Of a stretch of DNA of 64,000 nucleotides, positions 32,352-41,662 are shown piece after piece (within the stretch, counting starts at the first letter, position 1; every line of letters begins with the position of its first letter). The translations under genes and the position numbers were made by a program. Source of the stretch: Bacillota bacterium (GTDB lineage: Bacteria > Bacillota > Clostridia > Acetivibrionales > DSM-1351); assembly GCA_023400235.1 (NCBI GenBank), contig JAEXFI010000017.1:1-64000 (forward strand), read 5' to 3'. The notes under the pieces were generated by a model. That model saw nothing but the letters and a program-made list of their open reading frames with translations. It was not told the origin of the DNA and did no database searches.

Positions 32352-33548
32352 TTGCTGACTAGTGTTATCCGGGAATTTTATTCCGCACTTATAACTTCAT
32401 TAATAATTTGCTTAGTTATATGCAGAGTAAACAGAGACATAAAAAAAGTTCCGTTGATAAGCTATGTCTTAAGCAGCCTGTCCATTGCATCAGTTGTAAC
32501 TCTCATAAATTTGTTAATGCCTGATTTGAATATGGGTATCAAATGGATTTGCTACAGCCTTGTAGCAGTATTTGTGGTAATGAGCTTTTACAGGTACAAT
32601 ATGTACTATACTGCCATATCTGCAGTTTTCAGCGTGTTGATTGTAGGACTGGGCAGTCTTCTGGTGGCACTGGCCTATGCATACCCCCTGGGGCTCAGCA
32701 TGAACCAGCTTCGGGACAGTTTCGTGCATACCACGTTTTTGGGCCTGTCTGAGTTTGTGTTCTCCTGTGCCATTATGAGATTGATGGCCAATGACTTTAT
32801 AAAAGCTCGTAAGCGAATATATAAAAAGCATAAAAAATTCATGGTTTTACTCTGCGGAAATCTTATAACTGCATTTGTTATACTTTTGTTTGTATTCAGT
32901 CTTCTGAGCTATGCCATTGAATTCAAAGCAGCCATAGAAGAAAGCAGGACGGTATACATAAGTGCCATATTTGTTGTGGCAGTATTAATATCGTCCATTA
33001 TTGGAACCATATATCTGATAAATTACTTCCTGCTGAACAAAATCAAATATGACAGGCTTAAGACCAACACGCTGAAGGATTTAATGACCGGAACCCTCAA
33101 CAGAGGCTCGGGGCTCAGATTTATAGAAGAGCAGATAGAACTTTGCAAGGCTCAAAAAAAGAGCATGACCATTTGCTATATCGACGTAAATGATCTTAAG
33201 GTCATTAATGATATGCTGGGGCATAAAGAAGGAGATCTTCTCATTAAGACCATAATAGGCACTGTCAAGAGGAACGTAAGGGAAACCGACGTTATAAGCA
33301 GGCTGGGCGGAGATGAATTTGTCATAGTTTTCCCGGGCTGCACCATGGAGTATTCTGAAAAGCTTATGAATAGGATTTCCGGGGAATTGAGGCAGTTAAA
33401 GCCTTTTATAGATAAAGACTATACTATAAGTATAAGCTATGGTTTTTCAGAATATGACGGTGAAATGGAGATTACGGTGGATGGGCTGCTGGATGAAGCG
33501 GACCGTCAGATGTATCGGAACAAGCGAGCGATTAAAGCCATGGCCTGA
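32352..33548 (+). CDS. Membrane diguanylate cyclase (GGDEF)
   Basis: A 398-residue protein. Five or six hydrophobic segments (about residues 10-230, 5TM-like sensor) lead into a GGDEF domain with DLMTGTLNRGSG, IDVNDLKVINDMLGHKEGD and the active site RLGGDEFVIVFPG. All catalytic residues are kept, so it should make cyclic di-GMP. An inhibitory-site RxxD is not evident five residues before the motif. Start TTG 32352 follows AGGAGTGAT at 5 bp. There is no EAL or other output domain. It stands alone before a two-component pair and may link membrane signals to motility or surface behaviour. Confidence 0.9.
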   Translation: MLTSVIREFYSALITSLIICLVICRVNRDIKKVPLISYVLSSLSIASVVTLINLLMPDLNMGIKWICYSLVAVFVVMSFYRYNMYYTAISAVFSVLIVGLGSLLVALAYAYPLGLSMNQLRDSFVHTTFLGLSEFVFSCAIMRLMANDFIKARKRIYKKHKKFMVLLCGNLITAFVILLFVFSLLSYAIEFKAAIEESRTVYISAIFVVAVLISSIIGTIYLINYFLLNKIKYDRLKTNTLKDLMTGTLNRGSGLRFIEEQIELCKAQKKSMTICYIDVNDLKVINDMLGHKEGDLLIKTIIGTVKRNVRETDVISRLGGDEFVIVFPGCTMEYSEKLMNRISGELRQLKPFIDKDYTISISYGFSEYDGEMEITVDGLLDEADRQMYRNKRAIKAMA

Positions 33549-33674
33549 GAGCATAATTACATAAATTTCATATGAAATTCACCTGCCCTTCACAATTATT
33601 TTATGAGGATGATATATAATAATAGCATCCCGAAAAGACTTGAAGGGTTTTTCTGTTTTAAGGAAGGTGACTGT

Positions 33675-34352
33675 ATGTACAAAATTTTGGTAGTTGATGA
33701 TGAAGCAGGGATACGGGAAATTATAAAAAAATATGCGGTCTTTGAAGGCCATGAAGTCAGCGAGGCGGCTGACGGAATGGAAGCTGTGAAGATATGCAGG
33801 GAGAAAGAGTTCGATATTGTTATAATGGACATAATGATGCCTGAACTGGACGGTTTTTCAGCCTGCAAGGAAATAAGGAAGGGCAGAAAAATACCTGTGC
33901 TCATGCTTTCGGCCCGAGGTGAGGAGTATGACAAAATACACGGCTTTGAGCTGGGAATTGACGATTACGTGGTAAAGCCCTTCTCACCCAAAGAGCTGAT
34001 GATGAGGGTCAATGCAATCATAAAAAGAAGCAAGGGTACGGCTGCGGAGGAACACAAGAAGGAAATCATAAGCTTTGAGGGATTGGTAGTAGATTTTACA
34101 GGCAGGCTTGTCTATATTGACAAAGTTAAAACAGATATGTCGCCAAAGGAATATGACTTGCTTTTTTACCTTGTCAAGAACAGGGGTATTGCCTTGACCA
34201 GAGAAAAACTCATTACGGATGTATGGGGATATGATTTTTACGGCGACGACAGGACGCTGGACACACATATCAAGCTTCTGAGAAAGAGCTTGGGGAATTA
34301 TAGCAAATATATAGTTACCCTCAGAGGGGTGGGATATCGTTTTGAAGCTTGA
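33675..34352 (+). CDS. OmpR/PhoB-family response regulator
   Basis: A 225-residue regulator. The receiver domain has the acidic pair VVDDE, phospho-acceptor Asp in IVIMDIMMPELDG (about residue 52), Ser in MLSARGEEYDK, and VVKPFSPKEL with the conserved Lys. The winged-helix output ends with TLDTHIKLLRKSLG and RGVGYRFEA. ATG 33675 is used, 6 bp after AAGGAAGGTGA. It overlaps the sensor kinase gene by 11 bp, so they form one two-component system. Confidence 0.95.
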   Translation: MYKILVVDDEAGIREIIKKYAVFEGHEVSEAADGMEAVKICREKEFDIVIMDIMMPELDGFSACKEIRKGRKIPVLMLSARGEEYDKIHGFELGIDDYVVKPFSPKELMMRVNAIIKRSKGTAAEEHKKEIISFEGLVVDFTGRLVYIDKVKTDMSPKEYDLLFYLVKNRGIALTREKLITDVWGYDFYGDDRTLDTHIKLLRKSLGNYSKYIVTLRGVGYRFEA

Positions 34353-35835
34353 TAAAATCAGCATTAAGTTTAAGCTGTTCTTCTATTTATCGGTATTTGC
34401 AGCAGTAATGCTCATAATGCTTTGGCTGTTTCAAATAGTGTTCCTTGACGACTTTTACAGGCAGATAAGAATTAACAATATAAAAGCCTCGGCTCAAACC
34501 ATTGAAGAAAACATAAATAATGATAACCTCAACAGCTTGCTGAACTCAATATCCCAGCAGAATCAAACCTATATAAGGATATTGCTGGAGGACGGCTCAA
34601 ATGTGTATTCTTCGGATGCTGCCCCTGACAGCCTGATTCACAGAATGCCAAGCAGTGAACTGTATGAGCTGTACCAGAAGGCCCTGCAGAACGGAGGCAC
34701 GCTGCTTGAGCTGCGCACCAGGGAGGAGTCCAGGGATATGCTGTACAAGAACATGCCTTTTGAGGGAAAAATGCCCCTGGGCTATGGCATGAAGGATGAG
34801 AGCATGATTTATGTCGAAGTTGTTGATAAGGAAGACGGTTCAAAAATGATTATCTTCCTCAATTCCACAATAACGCCTGTGAATGCCACTGTAGATACTC
34901 TCAGGATACAGCTTGCATGTGTAACCGCCATTACTGTGCTGCTGGCACTGGGCATGGCGCTTTTTGTGTCCAAGAGGATATCAAGACCTATTATAAAAAT
35001 CAACAGTTCCGCCAAGGAGCTGGCCAAAGGCAATTATGAAACCGTATTTGAGGGAAGGGGCTATCTGGAGGTTGCAGAGCTCAACAATACGCTTAATTAT
35101 GCTGCCAGAGAGCTGTCAAAGGTTGAAGGACTCAGACGTGAGCTCATTGCAAATATTTCTCATGACCTGAGAACACCCTTGACAATGATAACCGGCTACG
35201 GAGAAGTTATGAAAGACCTGCCCGGTGAGAATACACCGGAAAATATTCAAATAATAATTGACGAGGCAAAAAGACTTACCACCCTGGTAAACGATATTTT
35301 GGACATATCCAAGCTCCAGTCGGGGACACAGGCATTAACTGTTGAGCGCTTCAATCTGACAAAGAGCATAGAGGAAATATTGCAGAGATACGGCAAGCTG
35401 ACAGAACAGGACGGCTACAGGCTTAAGTTTGAAAGTGCGGGAGATATATGGGTGAAAGCCGACCCGGTAAAGATTTCCCAGGTCCTTTATAATCTTATAA
35501 ATAATGCCATAACCTACACCGGAGCGGACAAAACCGTTACCATAGCAGAACTGGTCAATGCCTCCAGTGTCAGGATTGAAATAATTGATACTGGAGAAGG
35601 TATAGCCGAGGAACAGCTCCCACTTATCTGGGACAGGTACTACAAGGTGGATAAGGCACATAAGAGAGCGGCCATAGGAACGGGGCTGGGACTTTCCATA
35701 GTGAAAACCATTCTGGATATGCACGGAGCCCAATATGGGGTGAACAGCAAAAACGGACAGGGCAGTACTTTTTGGTTTGAATTGAAGCTGGATAGACGCA
35801 AAGGAGAGTCCGGAGCTGGTGTGGTTATATGCTAG
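34342..35835 (+). CDS. Sensor histidine kinase, partner of the upstream regulator
   Basis: A 497-residue kinase. One helix near residues 12-35, an extracytoplasmic sensor of about 150 residues, a second helix (about 190-212), HAMP (KRISRPIIKINSSAKELAKGNY), HisKA with ISHDLRTPLTMITGYGE, and HATPase with NNAITYTG, DTGEGI and GTGLGLSIVKTI. TTG 34342 overlaps the regulator stop by 11 bp, giving coupled translation. The sensed signal is unknown. The two genes form the only complete two-component system in the window. Confidence 0.92.
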   Translation: MKLDKISIKFKLFFYLSVFAAVMLIMLWLFQIVFLDDFYRQIRINNIKASAQTIEENINNDNLNSLLNSISQQNQTYIRILLEDGSNVYSSDAAPDSLIHRMPSSELYELYQKALQNGGTLLELRTREESRDMLYKNMPFEGKMPLGYGMKDESMIYVEVVDKEDGSKMIIFLNSTITPVNATVDTLRIQLACVTAITVLLALGMALFVSKRISRPIIKINSSAKELAKGNYETVFEGRGYLEVAELNNTLNYAARELSKVEGLRRELIANISHDLRTPLTMITGYGEVMKDLPGENTPENIQIIIDEAKRLTTLVNDILDISKLQSGTQALTVERFNLTKSIEEILQRYGKLTEQDGYRLKFESAGDIWVKADPVKISQVLYNLINNAITYTGADKTVTIAELVNASSVRIEIIDTGEGIAEEQLPLIWDRYYKVDKAHKRAAIGTGLGLSIVKTILDMHGAQYGVNSKNGQGSTFWFELKLDRRKGESGAGVVIC

Positions 35836-36012
35836 ACAGCAGCTTTTACACGGCCTTGCGGCCACAGGATATATTCTTAATAGCAGGGAAAAATCTATGT
35901 ATTCATCAAAGGCGGGACGAGAGCAAATTAACTTGAAGGCTGCAGAGGTTTGGTGTAAAATTAGGGTTGGCTGTAAAAACTCAAACTCTAATTGTTCATG
36001 GAGGCATAATTA

Positions 36013-37656
36013 GTGAGTGAACTAATATACATTACAGGTCATAAAAATCCCGATACGGATTCCATATGTTCCGCTATCGCATACGCCGAGCTGAAAAAGA
36101 GACATGCGATGAATGCTTTGCCTATAAGGATAGGAGACATAAACAAGGAAACGGAATTTGTGCTTAAATATTTTGGAGTTGATATTCCGGAATATAAGGA
36201 AACCGTCAGGACACAGGTGTCCGATCTGAATATGGACATAATAACCCCGGTTTCTGAAGATATTTCAATCAAGTCAGCCTGGAGCATAATGCAGAAAAAT
36301 AATATAAAGGTGCTGCCGGTGGCTGAATTTAACGGCAAGCTGTTAGGTATTATTACCTTATCTGATATTACAAGCAGCTATCTGGATGCACTTGAAAACA
36401 ACATCCTCTCGGCCAGCGATACTCCTCTGAGAAATATAACCGACACCCTCAATGCCAGACTTATATGCGGAAATGAAGACAGCTTCAGCTCCACCGGGAA
36501 AGTTGTGATTGCAGCTATGATTCCGGAAGATATGGAGCCCTTTGTGGAAGCCGGTGACATAGTCATTATGGGAAACAGGAAGGACAGTCAGCTTAAGGCT
36601 GTATCAATTGGTGTAAGCTGTCTCATACTCACCTGCGGAGGGCAGATTGACCAGGAGGTATTGAAATATGCACAGGAGTCAGGCTGCATTGTTCTTGAAA
36701 CCAACTATGATACATTTACAACAGCGAGACTTATAAATCAAAGCATTCCAGTCAGTTATATAATGACCAGGAAGCAGCTTGTGTTTTTCAATATTCACGA
36801 CTATATAGACAATATAAAGGAAAAAATGCTTAAAACAAGATACAGAAGCTATCCCGTGGTTGACGACGAGGGCAGGATAGTGGGCTTTATCTCCAGATAC
36901 CATCTCATATCCCAGAGAAGAAAAAAAATAATACTGGTGGATCACAATGAAAAGGCTCAAACCATAGACGGGATTGAACAGGCCGATATTCTGGAAATCA
37001 TTGACCATCACAGGATAGGGGATATACAGACCAGCTATCCCATTTACTTCAAAAATGATGCTGTGGGCAGTACCTCCACGCTTATTGCAAACATGTATTT
37101 CGAAAACGGTTTGAATCCTTCAAAAAAAATAGCGGGAATTCTCTGTGCTGCGATTATCTCTGATACCATGAAATTTAAATCTCCTACCAGCACCTATGCC
37201 GACGAATTGTCCGCAAACAAACTGGCAAAGATAGCTGATATAAATATCGAGGAATTTGCAACTGCATTGTACAAGGCAAGTGCATCCCTTGAAGGCATGA
37301 GCCCTCAAACCATATTGGACTACGATTTTAAGGACTTTATACTGAACAAGTATAAAATTGGCATTGGGCAAATAAACTCCAGCGATTCTGAAGCCTTTGG
37401 AAAGGTTAAGGACAGTCTGCTGACGCACATGAAGACTGTGCGGGAAAATAAGGGCTACAGTCTTATACTGCTAATGGTCACCGATATTATAAACGAAGGC
37501 TCGGAAGTCCTGTTTGCAGGAGATGACTCAGGGCTGGTGGAAAAGGCCTTTAATGTTAAGCACGGGGAAAGCAGTGCTTTCCTGGGTGGGGTGGTTTCCC
37601 GCAAAAAACAGGTAATTCCCATGCTCTCCAGAGCCATACAAAGAGAAATGATTTAA
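36013..37656 (+). CDS. ppaC: Family II (Mn-dependent) inorganic pyrophosphatase with CBS/DRTGG insert
   Basis: A 547-residue CBS-PPase. The DHH domain starts with the metal motif GHKNPDTDSICSAIAYA; the second half carries ILVDHNEKAQ and IIDHHRIGD. Between them is a regulatory insert (about 65-300) with one CBS motif (VLPVAEFNGKLLGIITLSDI), a DRTGG domain, and a second CBS motif (YPVVDDEGRIVGFISRYHL). DHHA2 follows (about 410-547) with SRKKQVIPML. In this family adenine nucleotides bind the CBS pair and switch activity. It hydrolyses pyrophosphate to phosphate. GTG 36013 follows GGAGG. The putative polyphosphate (VTC) cluster lies downstream. Confidence 0.93.
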   Translation: MSELIYITGHKNPDTDSICSAIAYAELKKRHAMNALPIRIGDINKETEFVLKYFGVDIPEYKETVRTQVSDLNMDIITPVSEDISIKSAWSIMQKNNIKVLPVAEFNGKLLGIITLSDITSSYLDALENNILSASDTPLRNITDTLNARLICGNEDSFSSTGKVVIAAMIPEDMEPFVEAGDIVIMGNRKDSQLKAVSIGVSCLILTCGGQIDQEVLKYAQESGCIVLETNYDTFTTARLINQSIPVSYIMTRKQLVFFNIHDYIDNIKEKMLKTRYRSYPVVDDEGRIVGFISRYHLISQRRKKIILVDHNEKAQTIDGIEQADILEIIDHHRIGDIQTSYPIYFKNDAVGSTSTLIANMYFENGLNPSKKIAGILCAAIISDTMKFKSPTSTYADELSANKLAKIADINIEEFATALYKASASLEGMSPQTILDYDFKDFILNKYKIGIGQINSSDSEAFGKVKDSLLTHMKTVRENKGYSLILLMVTDIINEGSEVLFAGDDSGLVEKAFNVKHGESSAFLGGVVSRKKQVIPMLSRAIQREMI

Positions 37657-37665
37657 AATAAAGGC

Positions 37666-37699
37666 GTTGCAAAACGTATAAATATGCAGAGTTGAAGGG
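37666..37699 (+). repeat. 34-bp repeat, copy 2
   Basis: Identical to the minus strand of 5943-5976. Here it begins 10 bp after the ppaC stop, in the same frame as that stop, and lacks a start codon. GTTGCAAAA at its left end is mirrored by TTTTGCAAC at about 37726-37734. Confidence 0.85.
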
Positions 37700-37746
37700 A
37701 ATGTTGTAAAATGAGAGTATATTCATTTTGCAACACTCCCTTTTTC
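37695..37746 (+). terminator. ppaC terminator
   Basis: AAGGGAATGTTGTAAAATGA / TCATTTTGCAACACTCCCTT stem of about 18 bp with one or two mismatches, then a T-rich tail. Confidence 0.75.
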
Positions 37747-38082
37747 TTGGTTAAGGCAAGACTTCATTGGTAAGTTTCCAGTCTGGTTTGTTAAGTGAAT
37801 GTTAACTTTTTTACAGAATTCAGTCCATGTTCAGAAAATCATCACATTGGTATATTATCATAATGTCAATGGCAGTTGAAATCTTCGCCTTCCAGGCAAA
37901 TATGTGCTTTCAAGCATTTTATTTAAAGGTTTCAACGGTTTGTGCCTTAAAGAGTCTGTATTTCAGGAGGCTTTAGCCGTAAACCCAAACTATCGGTCTA
38001 TAAGCCAATAGTGATTGACTTTGTCATTTAGGTGGCAGTTAGCTTACGATACAAAATCACAGTAGAAAGAGGAGTGTTATAA
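37747..38082 (+). other. Structured-looking leader of the VTC-DUF4956-CotH cluster
   Basis: About 335 bp without a gene. Small hairpins are visible (GCCTTCCAGGC at 37889, TGCTTTCAAGCA at about 37909, GGCTTTAGCC at about 37970), and GGTTT / AAACC brackets the last. The block AAGCCAAT...TTGACTTTG near 38003 is shared with the diguanylate cyclase leader. It does not match a riboswitch I know; in particular the cyclic di-GMP-I core was not found. Confidence 0.4.
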
Positions 38083-38769
38083 ATGGGTGAGCCCAAGCTT
38101 AGACATGAGATAAAGCACAGCATAAGTTTCTCCGATTACCTTGCACTGCGGAGAAGGTTGAAGCTTATAGCCAGACCCGACCCTCACGTTGACCGGAGCG
38201 GAAAATACAAAATCAGAAGCCTGTATTTTGATAATTTCAGCAATAAAGCCCTGCTGGAAAAGATAAACGGCGTCAATAACAGGGAAAAATTCCGCATAAG
38301 GTATTATAATGACGACTTGAGCTATATCAGGCTTGAGAAAAAAGGCAAAATAAATGGCTTGTGCTTTAAAAAATCTGCGGCGCTGACAAAAGAACAGTGT
38401 GAACAGATAATTACAGGAGAGCTGGATTGGATGAAAGATACCGCACATCCGCTGCTCATAGAACTGTATTTTAAAATGCACCATCAGCAGCTAAGACCAA
38501 GAACCCTGGTGGATTACATTAGAGAGCCCTTTGTTTATGAGCCTGGAAATGTCCGAATTACAATTGATACCCAAATCAAGACCGGGTTGAATTCCAGGGA
38601 GTTATTCATACAGGACCTGCCTACTCTCAAAACCAATCAGAATAATTTGATTATCTTGGAGGTAAAGTACGACGAGTTTTTACCCGGTATTATAAGAGAT
38701 ATTATTCAGGTTGACAACAGGAGAAGTACAGCCTTTTCAAAATATGCAGAGGCCAGGGTGTACGGCTGA
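38083..38769 (+). CDS. VTC-domain protein (polyphosphate polymerase-like)
   Basis: A 228-residue VTC/TTM tunnel-fold protein. It starts LRHEIKHSISFSDYLAL, then YKIRSLYFDNFSN, REKFRIRYYND, YIRLEKKGK and near the end ILEVKYDEFLPGII. These alternating charged strands form the tunnel that binds triphosphate or polyphosphate, and the ExK/RxK signatures are intact. In yeast the VTC4 domain makes polyphosphate from ATP; bacterial versions usually travel with DUF4956 and CotH-type genes, as here. Activity is not proven by sequence. ATG 38083 follows AAGAGGAG. Confidence 0.85.
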   Translation: MGEPKLRHEIKHSISFSDYLALRRRLKLIARPDPHVDRSGKYKIRSLYFDNFSNKALLEKINGVNNREKFRIRYYNDDLSYIRLEKKGKINGLCFKKSAALTKEQCEQIITGELDWMKDTAHPLLIELYFKMHHQQLRPRTLVDYIREPFVYEPGNVRITIDTQIKTGLNSRELFIQDLPTLKTNQNNLIILEVKYDEFLPGIIRDIIQVDNRRSTAFSKYAEARVYG

Positions 38770-38812
38770 TGAAAGAAATAAAAAATCAAAAACTATATTA
38801 TTGGAGGTTGAC

Positions 38813-39484
38813 ATGACTTTTAACGACATTTTTAAATCAGGCTTTATTGAAAAGGTGAGCACCTTCTCACCACTGGACATGGTAATCGCACTGGGCCTTT
38901 CCTTTATTCTGGGTTTGTTTATTTTCTTTGTTTATAAGAAAACCTTTAACGGAGTAATGTATTCTGCCAGCTTTGGCGTATCTCTCATGGCCATGACCCT
39001 GGTGACTACGCTGATAATTCTGGCAGTTACCTCCAATGTGGTTCTGTCGCTTGGTATGGTGGGTGCTCTGTCTATAGTACGTTTCAGGTCCGCCATAAAG
39101 GAGCCCATGGATATTGCTTTTCTGTTCTGGGCAATTTCGGCAGGAATTGTTACCGGAGCAGGCTTGATTCCTCTTGCTGTCTTCGGTTCTCTTTTCATAG
39201 GAATAATTATGCTGGTTTTTGTAAATAAGAAAAGCTCCGACAATCCTTATATACTGGTAGTGAACTGTGCAGATGAAAAATCTGAAGAATTGGTAACAAA
39301 GATGGTAAATGACAGTGTGAAAAAACATCTGGTAAAATCTAAGGCCGTATCAGCCAATGGAATTGAACTCACAGTAGAGGTCAGGCTTAAGGATATGGCT
39401 ACAAATTTCGTAAACAGCATATCAAAGCTTGAAGGGGTATCCAACGCAGTTCTTGTAAGCTATAACGGAGAATATATGTCATAG
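38813..39484 (+). CDS. DUF4956 membrane protein
   Basis: A 223-residue protein with four helices in the first two thirds and a soluble ACT-like end. Family marks: VMYSASFGVSLMAMTLVTT, SLGMVGALSIVRFRSAIKEPMD and FLFWAISAGIVTGAG. ATG 38813 is used, 5 bp after GGAGG. The gene lies 43 bp after the VTC gene and 20 bp before the CotH gene. DUF4956 proteins commonly accompany VTC domains and may form a channel or anchor for the polymerase. That role is inference. Confidence 0.85.
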   Translation: MTFNDIFKSGFIEKVSTFSPLDMVIALGLSFILGLFIFFVYKKTFNGVMYSASFGVSLMAMTLVTTLIILAVTSNVVLSLGMVGALSIVRFRSAIKEPMDIAFLFWAISAGIVTGAGLIPLAVFGSLFIGIIMLVFVNKKSSDNPYILVVNCADEKSEELVTKMVNDSVKKHLVKSKAVSANGIELTVEVRLKDMATNFVNSISKLEGVSNAVLVSYNGEYMS

Positions 39485-39503
39485 GCTGGAAGGGGCGTTT
39501 TTT

Positions 39504-41528
39504 ATGATAACCGGTAAGAGAATAAATGTCTTCATAATATGTATGCTTATCGTGGCTGTTATCTTCACCGGCTTGATTGTCTTAATTCCCAAGACGTCCG
39601 GTGAGGGCGTACAGTCCGCACAGCCGGAGTATGCAGACAACGTATTTAATAAGGAAAGTATTACAGAGATCGATATAAAGGTGGACGAAACACAGTGGCA
39701 GAAGATGCTGGATTCCGCCCAGGCGGAAGAATACATTAACTGTGATCTCACCATCAATGGAAATACAATCAGTACCGTAGGTATAAGACCAAAAGGAAAT
39801 TCCAGCCTGGCTACCGTTGCCAGTTCAGATTCAGACAGATACAGCTTCAAGTTCGAGTTTGACCATTATATTGATGGGCAGACTTATATGGGCCTGGACA
39901 AGATGGTAATAAACAATGTCCAGTCGGATGCTACCTATATGAAGGATTATCTGTCCTACGACCTGATGACGTATATTGGAGTTAAAACACCGCTCTTTGC
40001 ATATGCCAATGTGACGGTAAACGGAAAGGCATGGGGGCTGTATGTGGCAGTGGAGGCTATTGAGGAAGCCTTTGCCCAGCGTAATTATGGCAGTGATTAT
40101 GGAATGTTTTATAAGCCTGAGAGTATGGAAATGGGAGGGGGAATGGGAGCGGGAGGCGGCAAAAATGGCGGAAATGAGGGCGCAAGACAGGCACCTCCCG
40201 GACAAAATAACAATGCCGGACAGAATAATGCCGGACAGAACAATGCCGGACAGAATAATGCCGGACAGGCCAATAATGCAAATGGCACAACCGAATCAAA
40301 TAACAGCGAAAACAAAGGACAGTTCCGCCAGCAAAATGGAGGAGGGATGGGGGGCTTCGGCAGAAACGGCCCCAGCGGCGGCACCGACCTGAAATATACC
40401 GACGACAATATAAGCAGCTACTCCAATATCTTTGACAATGAGGTTTTAAAGGGTTCAAAGGATGACTACAAAAGGGTAATAACTGCTCTTGAAAACCTGA
40501 ATTCAGGTACGGAGCTTGACAAATACATTGATGTGGATGCCACACTGAGATATCTTGCCGCCAGCACGGTGCTGGTGAATATGGACAGCTATTTCAGCAG
40601 CATGAAGCATAATTATTACCTGTATGAAGAGGATGGCAAGCTGACTATGCTGCCCTGGGACTATAACCTTGCATTCGGAGGTTTCCAGATGAATTCGGCG
40701 GAGGCTGCTGTAAACCTGCCTATAGATACTCCGGTCTCAGGAATAGAAATGTCGGAAAGGCCTATGGTGGCAAAGCTGCTGGAGGTGGATGAATACAGGG
40801 AGAAATACCATGAGTACCTGAAGCAGCTTGTAGATGAATATTTTCAGTCGGGAAAATTTCAGCAGACTGTAGACAAGGCTGACCAGCTTATATCAGAGTA
40901 TGTTAAAAATGATGCTACAGCCTTCTATACACATGACCAGTATACCAAGGCTGTCCAGACGATTAAAGAATTCGGAAGGCTGCGCGCGCTGAGCATAGCC
41001 GGACAGCTTGACGGCAGCATACCATCAACCACTGAGACTCAGAAGAACGCCTCAGACAAGCTCATAGATGCTTCTTCAGTGAATATATCAACCATGGGGT
41101 CCCAGGGAGGAGGAAGAATGGGCGGAGGCCGGGGACAGGCAGGGAACCAGCCGTCCGCAAACAGCCAGGCAGGTGAACAGCAGAAGGGTACGCAAGCTTC
41201 TCAGGGGGACAGCGGGGAGCAGGATGATTTCCAGCCCCAAGGCGGAATGCAGCCTCTTGATGGAACTCAGCCTCCTGATGGCTTTGAGCCACCTGAGGGG
41301 GCAGGGCCTCCGGGAAATATGCAAGGGTTTGAGGGAGGCGGAGCGGATAATCAGGGAAGAAACGGTATGCAGCAGGGAGGCTTCGGCTGGGCAGGAGCTG
41401 CGGGACCTCAGCAAGCCTCAAACAGTGTTGCCAGCCGCCAGAACCTGGCCATTCTGGCGGGCTGCGGTATATTCCTGGTAGCCGGGCTTATATTTGCAGT
41501 GAGATTTAAACGAATCAAATATTTTTAG
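39504..41528 (+). CDS. Exported CotH-kinase-family protein
   Basis: A 674-residue protein. A signal/anchor helix at about 9-30 is followed by the CotH domain: ITEIDIKVDETQWQKML, IRPKGNSSL, YMGLDKMVINNVQSD, the kinase-like LYVAVEAIEEAF, and LTMLPWDYNLAFGGF with the metal-binding Asp. A Gly/Asn/Gln-rich insert with four GQNNA repeats (about residues 230-260) splits the domain. A Pro/Gly/Gln-rich tail leads to a C-terminal transmembrane helix. Spore CotH phosphorylates coat proteins. Here the VTC/DUF4956 partners suggest a surface or polyphosphate-linked role. Membrane anchors at both ends keep it on the cell surface. Confidence 0.87.
   Translation: MITGKRINVFIICMLIVAVIFTGLIVLIPKTSGEGVQSAQPEYADNVFNKESITEIDIKVDETQWQKMLDSAQAEEYINCDLTINGNTISTVGIRPKGNSSLATVASSDSDRYSFKFEFDHYIDGQTYMGLDKMVINNVQSDATYMKDYLSYDLMTYIGVKTPLFAYANVTVNGKAWGLYVAVEAIEEAFAQRNYGSDYGMFYKPESMEMGGGMGAGGGKNGGNEGARQAPPGQNNNAGQNNAGQNNAGQNNAGQANNANGTTESNNSENKGQFRQQNGGGMGGFGRNGPSGGTDLKYTDDNISSYSNIFDNEVLKGSKDDYKRVITALENLNSGTELDKYIDVDATLRYLAASTVLVNMDSYFSSMKHNYYLYEEDGKLTMLPWDYNLAFGGFQMNSAEAAVNLPIDTPVSGIEMSERPMVAKLLEVDEYREKYHEYLKQLVDEYFQSGKFQQTVDKADQLISEYVKNDATAFYTHDQYTKAVQTIKEFGRLRALSIAGQLDGSIPSTTETQKNASDKLIDASSVNISTMGSQGGGRMGGGRGQAGNQPSANSQAGEQQKGTQASQGDSGEQDDFQPQGGMQPLDGTQPPDGFEPPEGAGPPGNMQGFEGGGADNQGRNGMQQGGFGWAGAAGPQQASNSVASRQNLAILAGCGIFLVAGLIFAVRFKRIKYF
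40215..40270 (+). repeat. 15-bp tandem repeat in the CotH gene
   Basis: About four copies of GCCGGACAGAATAAT (one copy GAACAAT), encoding AGQNN. Copy number may vary between strains by slippage without breaking the frame. Confidence 0.85.
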
Positions 41529-41540
41529 ATTTTCCACAAG

Positions 41541-41580
41541 GGCAGCGGGCGGCGGATGAACTTTCTGTATCCGCTGCCGT
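41541..41580 (+). terminator. Hairpin after the CotH gene
   Basis: GGCAGCGG or GGCGGCGGAT pairs with ATCCGCTGCC. The T tail is short. Confidence 0.5.
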
Positions 41581-41662
41581 TACTCATTTGACACATATAT
41601 ATGTTTTTAGTATAGTTAAGATAATTACATACTTTTACATAAATTTATGGAGGATGAAATAC

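Noticed and set aside
35819..36013. 64-codon frame between the sensor kinase and ppaC
   Set aside because: It overlaps the kinase end, lacks a ribosome site at its start and has no recognisable features.
37861..38080. Cyclic di-GMP or other known riboswitch before the VTC operon
   Set aside because: The conserved cyclic di-GMP-I core (GCACAGGGCAAACC and its receptor) is absent, and no other class matched by eye.
40109..40545. Long minus-strand frames inside the CotH gene
   Set aside because: They arise from the GC-rich, repetitive coding sequence of CotH and lack ribosome sites.
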